Assembly: GCA_038503065.1 (NCBI GenBank)
Contig: JBCAMK010000003.1
Span: 3,038,001 to 3,102,000 of the forward strand
Direction of reading: 5' to 3'
DNA from: Paragyromitra xinjiangensis
Lineage: Eukaryota; Ascomycota; Pezizomycetes; Pezizales; Discinaceae
Length of the DNA: 64,000 bases
Shown in pieces: positions 34,113-46,161 of the stretch. Each line of letters begins with the position of its first letter. Position 1 is the stretch's first letter. A program made the translations under genes and the position numbers. Below the pieces are notes generated by a model. That model was not told where the DNA came from, ran no database searches, and was given only the letters and a program-made list of their open reading frames with translations.

Positions 34113-37100
34113 ACTAATTATCGTGGAGCCTCTTGCGTCCATTCGCCTCATGTACAAGTACTTGTCTTAGAATCAGAATATATCACTTAGAGCCCGCATC
34201 AAAATCATGCCCAACATACCCGATATCGTCTGTGCACATCTCATTTCAGTAATCCTATGGCTTGTCACATGCCAACTTCAGTTGGACAGGTACGCGACAG
34301 CAAAGGAGTTGGCAACTATCCACTGGACTAAACTTATGCATACTTCCGTGTCGCTGCAGCCCGTATAATCCCCATAGATGGTCACGTCACCAAACTCCTT
34401 TTCCGGAAAACCCGTCTCGGCAATGTGAGAAAAATCTAAATGTGCTGTTCAGTGAAGTTTTAATAGTTCTAATCAGATTGCCATACCCAATAGTGATTGG
34501 TACACAACAATACACCTTTCGTTGAATGCATATTGGATCTCCCTTCTCACTTTTATTATCGTTGGTGCGTTTCATAATAATCTTGTTGTAAGGTGTATCA
34601 GAGTACGATCGTTGTAATGTTTAGAAAGAGTGCATTCGTGAATGATGACAGGGGGTATCTTTGGTGGTTTCATGTCCAGATCTGGAGCGGGAACTGCCGG
34701 CACTGGGTTCGGGTTTGACCATAAAACAGATGTCTTGGAGCTGTTCCATTAGAGCTTCAGCGCCAGGAAAGGCTCTATCTAACTCTTATACCATCATACT
34801 TCTAGAGTGGCCCACCAAAACAATGAAGGATCGTGTAGCTCATGATCCACCAAGATCCCCCTATATTATTATTTTTTTGAGGTTTGATGTGATATCGGAA
34901 AATATGGACGTCTTTGATAGTTGCCAGGGGAATAGTATCGGAGAACAAGATACTCCTTACACTTAATTTATATATCCATTTCGGTAGATCATTTCTTGTC
35001 GGCATCCTTTAACTTTAATCCTCTTCTCCTCATGCTGAGAAGATAAAATGCCTAGCATCACCAGTAAAGATCAATCATTACCGATTACAGAGATCCAAAT
35101 AAAGAGATAAATTATCAACCACCTAATCAGATCAAAAAAGGGTGGTCAATTTATCGTAAAATGTGAGTATTCCGACCCTAAATCTCGCATTTATATTTCA
35201 TTCGGCGCAAAAAGAGTTCATATTCCCCACCTAGTACAACAACTATCCCCTATGGAAGTAAAACCCCACCAATTGCAAAAGGGAAAGAAAAGAGACCCAC
35301 TAAGACGTCACGAACGTTAATTATAACGGTCAGGTTGCATATATGGAGCCGGCTTTCTTATAATTAGCCAAGAGGCCACACACCTTCCAGGCAGACATGA
35401 AAAGATAGAGAGGGTAAACCAAAGAGCAACGAACGGTGTTAAACCATGATCGTTGCAGTGATTCCTAGGTGTCAGTTTGTCCTTGCTGTTATATATGCAT
35501 ATATGTCAGGCTAAATTTCATACAAAGAAATCATAATATTACAACCCCCACTCCACATCCCAGTTTTTTCTAGGCTGTCTCAACTACCACGAAATTAAAT
35601 AACCAGTCACAATCTCTACCAAACCAAATTGCTGTGGGCCTTTGATCACCAAAAATCACTCAGCATAAAGAAATACATTCCTCCTACCAGAAAAAAAGGT
35701 CCTACCACACCAAAGAAGAAACCATCATGTCTCAATCACGATATGAAGTCTTTACCTCAAACTCCAGAGCAGGGGCGAACACAAGCTGAAAAAGCTGATC
35801 GCAAGCAATTCCCCAAACCGATCACAGCCACGAGATGTTACACGTAGAAACCACTAATGGGAAGACCCCCAACAGTTTCCGGCCACAGCAATCTCGAATC
35901 CCACGGTTGTTGGTAGAGTAAAGGCACAGTACTAGATGGCGTCAGGTGGAACTAACCTAGGACTCGTTTGTGATACGAAAATGCTTGGCGTTCCTTATTA
36001 CGGATTCTCAGCACTCACAAAGGCAAAAAGGTGTCCGAGAACGGTTTCCATTGACCATCTCAAAGGCCGGCATATCCTAAATATCTGTTGCTGGTGAGCC
36101 GACATGAGGTTCAGCTTGTCGAACCTGTGGTTCCGCTCTAAAGTAATCCAAGACTTTGTTTGATGTCTTTCACATATTGAGACTTGACTCAGCACAAGCG
36201 GCTCAACGTGAGCTAACACCAGAAACCAACTCAAGATTCAAGCCTGACTGTATCATTGCTAGATTGTTGGAAAGGCGATTTCTCCCCTTGGGGATTGCAC
36301 CGGGGGATGCTTTTCGAGTGATCCACTGTGATTTATTTTCTCGGTTCTTCCTCCAGCGGCATCTCTTTTCCCCGACCGCTATTGCGCTCCTCGATCGAGA
36401 TGCGATCCCCATCAGTTCAACAGTCAGCTGCATGAGCAGCCCACTTTTTGAACTGCAGATCACCTGCAAGGAGGTTCACAAAAGCCAGGATAACCGTTTA
36501 AAGAACCATCCCACCACACGTACTGGCAGAGTTTCGGACAGAAACCGGTTTGGCCTGACTCAAAAGGTTTCTTGCATGTTCCTGCGACCAACCTTTTGGC
36601 CATTAAAAAAAAGATGCCAAGACTAGCTAGCCCATAAACGTGGATGTGAGCTCACAGGCAATCACTCGTGTTCGACCCACGGAGATTAGTTTATAAAAAC
36701 TCTCTGGAGCAGTGGTATTGGTCCTTTTCCCGATTTGCCCTCCTCCCACCAACCACAACGCCTGGTGAACTCCCGACGGATCGTGTTTCGGCCCTTATAA
36801 AACAATGTATAGAAAGAGATAGGTTCTCCTTCAAACGCGCACTCAAACTCCTTTGGCCCGCTGAGCCACTAGTTGAGCGTGCGCAGCTGGAACATACAAT
36901 TTCTGATCAAGCGGCCGGTTTCAAATCTTGTGTGGAGCTAGAAAGAAAGTCATCTTTCTTAAATAGATCTTTTTCAGCTGCTTAACCGCAGCCGCGCCGG
37001 TTTTGTGCCGTCTTTTGAAGCGACATGTTCGATGCCATCTACAAAGTCGATGAGTTTGCCCTTAGCTGACGTCCAACGACCAGTGAACACCCACTATCTC

Positions 37101-40100
37101 CTGCCAAAAAAAAAAAACATTTACCTCATCCCTCACATTGCAATTTACATCAACCCTTTTTTTTTTTGAATCCAGTAAATTTGCCGCTCCGCGGAGAAAT
37201 TCCCTGATTTTCACCTATTTAGATGACCGCGTCTATCTCATCAACGGGAAAGGCAGTTTTTTTTTTTGCTTTTTCGAAAAAACTTATTTGCTTTTTACCT
37301 TCTCATTTTTTTCTCGTGGCTGTATTTACAAAGGCCTTTAATCACTATTTTGAGAGAAAAAACCAGAGTGGTCGGATCATCGGAAAAACCATCAGCATAT
37401 CGCCCCGCGCATGGGGGTCATGAACCTCCCCCTCCCCCCCGCTGGATAATTCCGGTGCTATGGCCATAAGCCCATGAACGTTGTCCTAATACGATGCTCA
37501 TTAGCCTAACAATGGGCATCTGTGGAGTCTGACGCTCGGGCTTTCCGTTTTCCTGCCTTGAATTTTGAGATTGGCTTTTCACATCCAGATCTTGCCCTCC
37601 AGCGTAATTTCGATGCAGAATCTTACCCGGACGGAGAGCATATATATATATATATATATATTATATTTAGTGCTTATTAGATGACTCCTAAGGGCTATAG
37701 TTGAGCAATTATGCGTATAGGTTCTACCGGCTGAATGCCATCACTCGGTTACGCGGTATGCGCATGCCTGATGGAACGGCCCGTATCACAGATGTTGAGA
37801 ATTCACTCATCCCTCGTAAGGTAGGGAAGAGTCAGAATATTAGGCATAAGATACGGGATGAGCTCAATCAAGCCTGCACAACCTCAATGCCTAATTACCT
37901 AGACGCAATGCCTCGTAAAATTAACGCGGTATGCGATTGGGTTTCCGGGGAGCTAGGGTTATTCTCTTCATCACCTGACGGTATTCTGCTCTGGAAAAAC
38001 TGCCAACAAGGACAAAATCGTATATTGCATCGTACCGTGGCCATGGCTATATCACCCTGCGCTAATATATAGGATGCAGGGCGATTTTGAAGTCTGGAGT
38101 GTAACGGACAGGTGGAACACCCATACCCAAGATCCGCCAGTCGGTTCACCGTAAGCCTCAAGGAGAAACCAAGATCCAATGAGGAATCTGATACGGAGAT
38201 TAATTTCGAAGAACAGACCACGGACGGGCCAATGAGGACCAGGGCCGATGCAACTCAACTTAAAAGCTGATTTGCTGAGCACTGCTGGCGGAAAATCGGC
38301 TGCAGCAGGGGGCTGCAGAGTTTACATGACCTCCACGATGACTCTCGGCAAACTGGATTTTTGGCGGAGTGGCGTTGTTCTCGACTTCAGCCGGGCCAAA
38401 ACTCATCCGATCCACCTCCGAGATGAGCATGATGGTTAGATTTGAATCTTCAATCAGCTCTGGTGGTGAGGCTACATAAAGGCTTGATATGTCTCGTATA
38501 GCAGCTTTTCGCGTAGCCTTCAGAGCTCAAAACCCTGGGAAACTACGCCGCTGTTCTGAAGGGATCTTGACATCAACAGAGCTCTCTGGTAGGCAAAAGG
38601 TAGCGGGAAAAGTGAACACAGAGGTCTGTGAGACATGGCCATTCTTGCTAAATCAAAGGCTATATACGGTGCTGGTAATTTATGGGGGTTGTTTTGAATT
38701 GTACTCAGCGGACAGTTCGTTCCTTCACGCGCCCACATGGGGGCCTAAACTTGCTGACAAGCGGTGATAGGCACTTTGTGGTTTCACTGAATATTCTCTC
38801 CGGCAAGGATTTGTTTTAGCGCAGAGAAGGTTTCAACGGATCTTCCATGAAGTTGCCACCTACTAGACATGACGAATACCTGGGGTAGAAGAGTTACAGA
38901 ACTCTTGTTTGTGCCTAGTTTTGATATCAGGAATCGATGCGTTGGATATTACATACCGGAAAATGTGGCACGTGGGGAGAGAGGCTCTCTGCATCTGCAC
39001 CTTTCGGGTTCTCCGTCAGCCTGGTATTGCTGGTGCCACAACTACTCTCGGAACTTCAAAGGGACCTACACAATAAAGAATACGTACCTTTTGGCTTCTG
39101 CCAATGCCGGTCGATACTGAAGATCGAGAATCGAAGAATCGGCATTCCACGCCGGGCCAACAATCACGCGTTTACCCCTCTCGTGGCTTAGTCTCAACTC
39201 TCTACTTAGAGTTGCTTTTGGCGAAAAATCAAGAACCGTCCAATCCGAGAGGGCCTAGCAAGGGTTAAAGCCAGTACGTAAATACTTGTACATATGTGGC
39301 CCTCGGTTTCCCCCCGTTTTAGTTTCTTTTTCTTGTTGCTGAGCTGAGAAGTGAGATCACTCATATTCACAAGTCACAACTCACTTACGGTAGTTGATCC
39401 AGCAATTGTATTGAGGATCATGGCCAAGCTTGAATTTTTTGCTTGTAGGAACACTCAATTGAAGGGTGTTGAGAAGGATGTTGGGGGGGTTTTTCTTTCC
39501 CCTTGAGTGCAGTGTTAGGGTTGAGTAGAGAATAGGATTGTACTATAGCATTACCGTGCACAAGACTTTCGATTTTTCGATTCTGCCCGAAAGTCAAGAG
39601 AGATCTAGACGTGAGTGCACGTGTCTATCAACGGCGTTGCACCCACAGCATGCCAAGAGCTTAATCGGTGGGCTGGTCACGTCAAGGAGTGGCTTTCGAC
39701 TCGAGTCTTTCATTTCGGGTAACCACGAGAAGGAAGGTACGTCTTTTGTTGGCAGTCGGATGCAGCTGTACGCTTTATTTATTTTTTACCCCACATGGCG
39801 GCTGGCCCGCGCGGCAGTGCACAGACTTGGTTTTTATATGGCAGCTAACGCGAAGCGTTGCTTTCCACGGTGGTGATAGATCACCAGTGAATCACTGAAG
39901 GCTGGCTGGCTATCGATAAGTTGCTGTGATAGGTGGAGCTCCACTACGTTGCATTCGACTATGTGATCCAAAAATTGGGCATAGCGGATGACCTGATGTG
40001 TTCTGGCGAGAGGATTACCTGACGGAGAGGTCTTTGAGTCCCTGGGCTTTTGCTCGGGATTATTTCATACTTTAGCGGGGGGTTCCTAGCATGGATTAAG

Positions 40101-40257
40101 GAGTTTTCTTTGGGGGGGGGGGTGGTTTTCGCGGATCCTAACGTTGTGAACATAGACTCACATACATACCTAGCCGTGGTGCTACAGGAACCCTCAGGGA
40201 GAGCTTGTATGTGATGCAGGTGTAGCTTCCCGAAATTCGAATGTGCCTCCTGTTAAT

Positions 40258-40288
40258 TCTTGTCCTTGTCCTTGTCCGTGTCCTTGTA
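40258..40288. repeat. CTTGTC hexanucleotide repeat
   Basis: Four to five near-perfect units of CTTGTC (one with a G substitution) about 1.25 kb upstream of the regulator ATG. Ordinary microsatellite. Confidence 0.6.
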
Positions 40289-41051
40289 AATATCCAGTCC
40301 TGGGTGAAAGGCTTGAGTTTGGGGGGGAAGAAGAGGAGCGAGGGGAGGTGGGTATGGTATCAAGACACAGAGCTGGTTCGCATCCTTTTCCTCCATCCGC
40401 TCTGCGCAGCCTTGCTGAGGGTTGTCTGTATGTATGTCTGCCTCTTCTTGATCCCGCTCAAACTGTGTGTCTCTGAGCTCCTCCTCGATCGCCTCAGCAC
40501 TGGCCCAGAGAGCAAGATCATCGCTGGAGGGGGCGATATTTCGAAAATCAAACAGGAGCCTGCAAGTCCCATGTGTCATTGCTATATTATTCCTTTTCTT
40601 AGGGAGTGTTACTTTACCTCTTACAAACCATACACATTGTACCATACCTTTGCCCCCGTTATTCGAGGACCAGACCTACACTCTGTACCCCTCCCTCTTG
40701 ATCACCATCTGCCCTGCCTGCACAGTGCCCAACCTCACTTCGCCGCATCTCAGCCCCGACAGCGGCTCTTTTGCTGCTACTCCCCACGACTTGCGCATCA
40801 ACACCATCTCTTCTGTCGTCTGTACTGAGACTTCTTTTCTCAGGTCTCTTTTTCTGCCAAGCATTCTAGGTTTCACCAGCAGAGACACTGAAAGGATACA
40901 GCAGTGGTTATGCTCATTTCTGTGGACAATGCGCTTCGGTAGATCGGTCATGGTGATGCGAATCTGCTAAACTTCCGTGAAATTGCTATATATCTGCGGG
41001 TTGTCCCTGTCAAGAGCGACAAGCGACGGCACATACAAGAAATCAGGAAAG

Positions 41052-41079
41052 GAAAAGAAAAGAAAAGAAAAGAAAAGAA
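41052..41079. repeat. AAAAG pentanucleotide array
   Basis: Five consecutive AAAAG units followed by an A-rich run, about 450 bp upstream of the Zn2Cys6 ATG. Polypurine on the plus strand. Possibly in the 5' leader. Confidence 0.7.
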
Positions 41080-41523
41080 GAAAAAAAAAGCTACTTACGT
41101 CGTGCGGCTCCTTCTCGCCGAGAATATCCCCACGAACGTTTTTCTTTTGAGGGATTTCGATTTCGATCGCGACGAACGCGGTGTGGTTTTCATTCATAAA
41201 CTTCCCATTTTTCACCTCCCCATATTCCTTTATTTTATTTTTTTCTCTCTCGCCCTTGTGCCGTCCCCCCACGACGGATCCCGTTCGGAGCATAGTCTCT
41301 GTTTAGCTGGGACGGGAGAGAACTTGGAAGTACAAGTAATGGTGCAGAGGTGACAGGAACTCGTATGTTTGCGCTGCATTCCATAACCCCCCCAAGTCTA
41401 TCAATTGCTCGCTCTTCCCCGGATTTCCCCTCCGGAACATCCTGTACATTTTTTCTCGTCGTAATTCGTTTCTGGGCATGTGCTGGTGCTGAAATCCGTG
41501 CAGGATTCGGACCTCTTTCTGTT

Positions 41524-44500
41524 ATGGCTGCAACAAACCCCGACTCAAAACGGCCTCGTCTGGATTCTTGGGGATCGACCTCCTCCTCCTCGTCGCTCCC
41601 CCATGAGTTCCAGGTGCAGCATCCTTCACACCCGCCGTCACATCCCCAACATTCTTCGCCTTACACAGCTTCATCGGCCGGGCCTGGATTTTGGGGGGAA
41701 ATGAAAACGCCGCCCCACTCCATTCAGCATACACTATCCCACCAGAGATCACACTCAGTCCCTTCACTACCCCCCGGAGCTGGAGGAAAAAATGTCTCCC
41801 TTCACCATACACAACAGTCTCATTCAGGACAGAGCGGCAACTCTCACGCGCTAGGAGCATCCAGTGGTCATTCGCCTCACTCCACACACGTGCAGCAGAT
41901 TGGCTCACCGCTTCAGATGCCATCAGGTTCGAATTCCAACCCTAATCCCGGTTACCAGGGCTACCAGTCCCAGCTTCAACTTCAAAAACCCCAGCCTGGG
42001 ATTGATGGATCCTCTCCAACACCCTCATCGTCTGGCCCTGCACCTCTGATGCGAACAGCCATCGACCAGCAACAGGTGCAGCAGCTTCGGTCGCTATCAG
42101 TATCTGGCCATTCCGCGGTATCAGGAACTCATCCTCAATATCAACAAGACTCGAGCTATTACGTTCAACAAGGTCTGCAACAAGGCGGCGGGGATGCCCG
42201 AGGCTCGCTCGGAGCCGACACTATATCACCAGGGAGTACTGCTACTCTCGCGCCAGGCCCTAGCCCAATAATGACCAGCGGAGGTTTCCCAGGAGGCCCG
42301 GTTGGGATGATGAACCAGCACATGTCAGGACCTTCGTCAGTTGGGGGGCCACATATGAATGGTGCGACAAGCCCTGTGACAACACCGACAAGTGCCGGTG
42401 GGATGATGGCCAATGGACTACAAAGCATGGGGGGTGTAGTGACCACATACCCACCACGGCGCAAAGCTATTAGAGCTGCTCAAGTACGTTTTATTATTTT
42501 TATTATTGTTGAAATTGCATGTCACTATCGTTCTCGGCTAGATTGTGCCAGGGTCGTGAAGCTTCGATGACGGTTGCAAAAGCCCAATGGGAAGCTACCT
42601 TATTGGTAGAGGTAATCGCATATTTGGTGGCCTGTAGCCGTTGTTGGAAGTTTTATCCTGGTATAACTGAGATAATGTAGAGGATAAATTAAATACTAAC
42701 TGTCTGCAAAGGCTTGCGATGCTTGCAGGGCTAGGAAAGCTAAGTGCGATGAAGGAAGACCTAGCTGTGGATTTTGCAAGGAATCGCAGATTCCTTGTGT
42801 CTACAGAGAAGTACCTCCACCAAAGTGAGTTTCTATAGCCAAGAAGTGGTTTTGTATCGATACAAAGCTAATGTTTTTTTCTCTGGGCGTAAAGGCAGGA
42901 TAGGACTTTACTTCAGATCTTGGAACGGTTAGGGAGGGTTGAAAATCTGCTGGACACAATTAATTCCTCTGGGCGCTCGTTGGAAGCTCCAAAGCCACCT
43001 GAGGCCCCAACAACAGTATCTACTGCGCGGAAGGATGTTTCAACCGCTACTGATAAAATACAAGCTCAAACTCAAACCCAGACATCAGGACAAACTATGC
43101 ACCAATCCCCTCGACTGTACAATCCTTCTCCAGGGCCTACTACCCAGACGTCTAACAATCAAAATTCTCATATCCAGCCGTCTAACAACACTCCAGCTGA
43201 GGTACTGCTCGAAGAGGATGAGCAGCTTGCAATCCCTTTTCAACATACAACAGCAGCGCATAAGCTCATGTGGTGGCCAGGTATTAGGAAGCTCATCGAT
43301 GCAGAGTTTCTGGCAAACGAGGCATATGTGGTGGAGGAAGAAGAGAAACGAGGGCCTTTGCGTGTTCATGGAAGAGGGGAAGGCATTGATACCGCCGAAT
43401 CTTGGCTTGAAGATATGGATGAGGGGGATGTAGGATATGTCTGGGATAGTGGTATAAGGGTCGATGAAGGAATGGAGGGAAATTGGGGAAACAGTGAAGA
43501 TACACAAATGGAGGATGGCATGAATGATGGATCGGGATACCAGCAGACGCGTAGGCAAACTGGCGGGCATTCAGAGGGCAGCGGCTTAACTACTGGAGGG
43601 GGACTAAAGATGGACCATCAAACTGTGTTGAGACTCTTGAACAGCTACCTTTCTAACATTCATATCTTGCATCCCGTTTTGGATAGGTCTACTATTACGA
43701 AGTTGACCTTTATGTTTGCGGACCGTGTGGCTTCACCCCACCAGGCTGCTTCGCCTTCAACTCCTTATTCCACAACACCAGGCCCGGTAGGATTAGGATT
43801 GGGTGTTAATGAGGGGGACAATAGCGGGATGCAATCGCCAGGTGTTAATAGGAGAAACTCTACGGCATCGGTGAAGAGAAAGCGGAGCATATCTACAGGT
43901 GTTGGATCAATGCAACAGAATCAAGCGCAGTCAGGGAATTCGCAGGGTTCAAGCTCTCAACGGGTTCCTCCTCAGCGCATTCCAAAGACCATCCATTCAG
44001 CGCTGGTGCTCTTGGTCCTTGCGCTGGGAGCTGTCTGCCTGCACCGACGACCTGTCCCTGGAGCTCTTCAACCAACCCCTGCGTCGCCAGCTTTCCGAAA
44101 CAGCACACCATCATTCAAGACATCAACACCTCCATTTTCTGCTTCTACTCCACCCTATTATTCGCAGCATTCATCTTCCAATAGACAGAAAGGCCGCGAA
44201 TTGAGAAATATTGATGTTGTTCCTGGATTAGCCTATTTTGCTAAAGCGATGGAAATTTTGGGAGTTTTGATGGGAGGAAATGAGCTTGAAAATGTCCAAG
44301 TTTGCCTTTTGGCTGGGTTATATTGGGGTCAATTGGGAAGAGTGCTGGATAGCTGGAAATGGATCAGTTACGCTTGCATGGGTTGCCAGATCTTAGTCAG
44401 GATGTGGGTTATTTCGGGCCCAGTTAATCTTTAAATTAATAATAACACTGGTATTATAGGAGGCTACAAAGCGAAAAGGACGACCTTCGGAAGGATCTGA

Positions 44501-45622
44501 TATTGCGTGCTTTTTGGAGCTGTCTTCAACTTGAGAGGTTTGTAGGCAAGACCCAGTGCATTGGGGGTTTGGGCATTCAAACTAACGGGTGCGTTTGCTC
44601 TTAGTGACGTTTTGGCTGAACTTGACCTACCTCCAAGCGGGATATCGAGACTAGAGGACGCAATGCCTCTCCCAAGTTCTATTGCTTCGCCTACTTATGA
44701 CACAGAGATCAAGGAGGATGATCCCTTGATGTGGATGTACTACCTGGCTCAAATCGCTTTGCGAAAGTTACTGAATAGGGCACATACGACCTTATATAAC
44801 AAGGGTGAGTTTGCACGTTAAATTAGGTTTTAATTTTTCGCTAATATGCTATTATTTAAACAGACAAGGGTCGGTTTGATTCTCCTCGCTCGCTGGCGAT
44901 TGCAAAAGAGCTGGATTATCAGCTTGAGCAATGGAAGTTGCACTTGCCGGAGCCACTTCGATGGGATGAATCTGAGGCTCCATCGGGTGACATCAATGCA
45001 GCACGACTACGCGCCAAATATTTTGGTGCGCGCTACATAATTCATCGACCATTTGTATATCATGCAATACATAGTGGGACTGCCAGTACTTTCTCGTCGC
45101 TCTCACCTGCAAGCGATATGTCGCAACAGGGATCACCCGCTGCAACCACACCAAATCATAATTCGAGCGCGAGAAGAGCAAGTACTGCGGGGGAAGACGT
45201 CGCGCCCGTGTCATTAGAGATGAGCTGCAGAAAGTGTTTGGATTCGGCAATCCAAAGCACGACTTCGTTCCATGCATTCTCTCCTGACGAAAGTAGACCT
45301 ATCATCACCAATGTATTCGGGACAGCTCATGCGTAAGTCAAGAATCCTTTTTCTACTATTTGAAGCTATTTCATTTGGGTGCTCATACTTATTTGATCGC
45401 AGGCAATTCGGAAACCTGCTTGTACTTCAAGCCGCATATCAGTCGCCTAAATTAAAGAACATGATTGCCCCTCAGGTTCTAAGTGATTTGATTACAAAAA
45501 CAATACACTGGTTGCAGACATTGGCACCAATTTCCTCAGCATTACGCAAAGATGCCCAGATATTAGAAAACGCCGCATCCAAACTCGACTATCCGTTACA
45601 GGGACGACCCAGTCATTACTAG
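41524..45622 (+). CDS. Zn2Cys6 binuclear-cluster transcription factor with fungal-specific regulatory domain
   Basis: Seven exons: 41524-42483, 42712-42824, 42895-44403, 44460-44537, 44605-44804, 44864-45332, 45403-45622; 1182 residues. The start codon is the one that gives MAATNPDSKRPRLDSWG; an upstream in-frame stretch from 41350 looks like leader. The first 310 residues are Gln/Ser/Pro/Gly-rich. The zinc cluster has exact spacing: Cys322, 325, 332, 339, 342, 349 (ACDACRARKAKCDEGRPSC), with a basic PPRRKAIRAAQ before it. A short leucine-rich dimer element (LLQILERLGRVENLL) follows. The fungal_trans domain starts near 600 (LLNSYLSNIHILHPVLDR). It includes YACMGCQI, RAFWSCLQLER/SDVLAELDLPPSG, MYYLAQIALRKLLNR and RAKYFGARYIIHRPFVY. 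The protein is unusually long because of the low-complexity N-terminus and a 44-kb-region Ser/Pro insert. Target genes are unknown. Confidence 0.9.
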
Positions 45623-46161
45623 GCTGAGTCCGGACCGGGCCGCTGCGGTACCGACGGTATCTGTTTCCGGAGTCGTCGGCCAATCCGAGTCCAGTTTGGT
45701 AGATAATCCGAGGGAATATTTGTGATTTACCATCAATACCGGATTTCTTTCTTTTTTCATCTTTTCATTCCATTTGTTTTTTGGGAAAGGTCATCGCGAT
45801 CGACCATGTTATTGGGGTGCGTCTTTTTCATATTCTATGTCGGTGTACGAGTCAGGTAGTTCGTGTTGAACATCTTTGTCATAAGGGATCAGGCGTTGAT
45901 GGTTTCGTTTAAGCACTGGCATTCGATACCCTGTTCTTCTGAAATTCATTTTCTCATCAAAGCGCGCTACCATCAAGAACCATGTTTAAAATATGTTGAC
46001 TGAAAATCCAACCAGAAACCCGAACATAACTCGACCAAATTCAAAAAAAAAGAGGAAAAAGAAAAAGAAAAGAACCAGCCGTTAACCTTCCCGAGCAGTG
46101 ATACATTTAAAAACAGAAATAATCGACGCCAGAAAAACCTCCGTTAAATCCCTCAACTATC
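45623..46161. other. Convergent 3' spacer
   Basis: About 540 bp between the stop codons of the regulator (plus) and the GH3 gene (minus); holds both 3' UTRs. An A-rich run lies near 46045. Nothing else seen. Confidence 0.55.

Larger units (their letters stand above)
34113..41523. other. Gene desert upstream of the Zn2Cys6 regulator
   Basis: About 7.4 kb without a supported gene. Low-complexity sequence is frequent: A12 and T11-12 tracts near 37108, 37158 and 37258, an (AT)n microsatellite at about 37640-37663, a ten-G run near 40112, a CTTGTC hexamer repeat near 40258-40288 and an AAAAG pentamer array at about 41052-41079. Short frames at 36156-36626, 37701-38072 and 40241-40970 have no domain or splice partner. 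The proximal part probably contains the long 5' leader and promoter of the regulator. Confidence 0.5.

Noticed and set aside
36156..36985. Open frames in the 36-37 kb area as a gene
   Set aside because: No recognisable domain, no convincing splice chain and no start context; composition looks like random sequence.
40241..40970. Overlapping open frames on both strands upstream of the regulator
   Set aside because: They derive from a CTTGTC repeat and C-rich leader sequence and have no domain; at most they are upstream frames in the leader.
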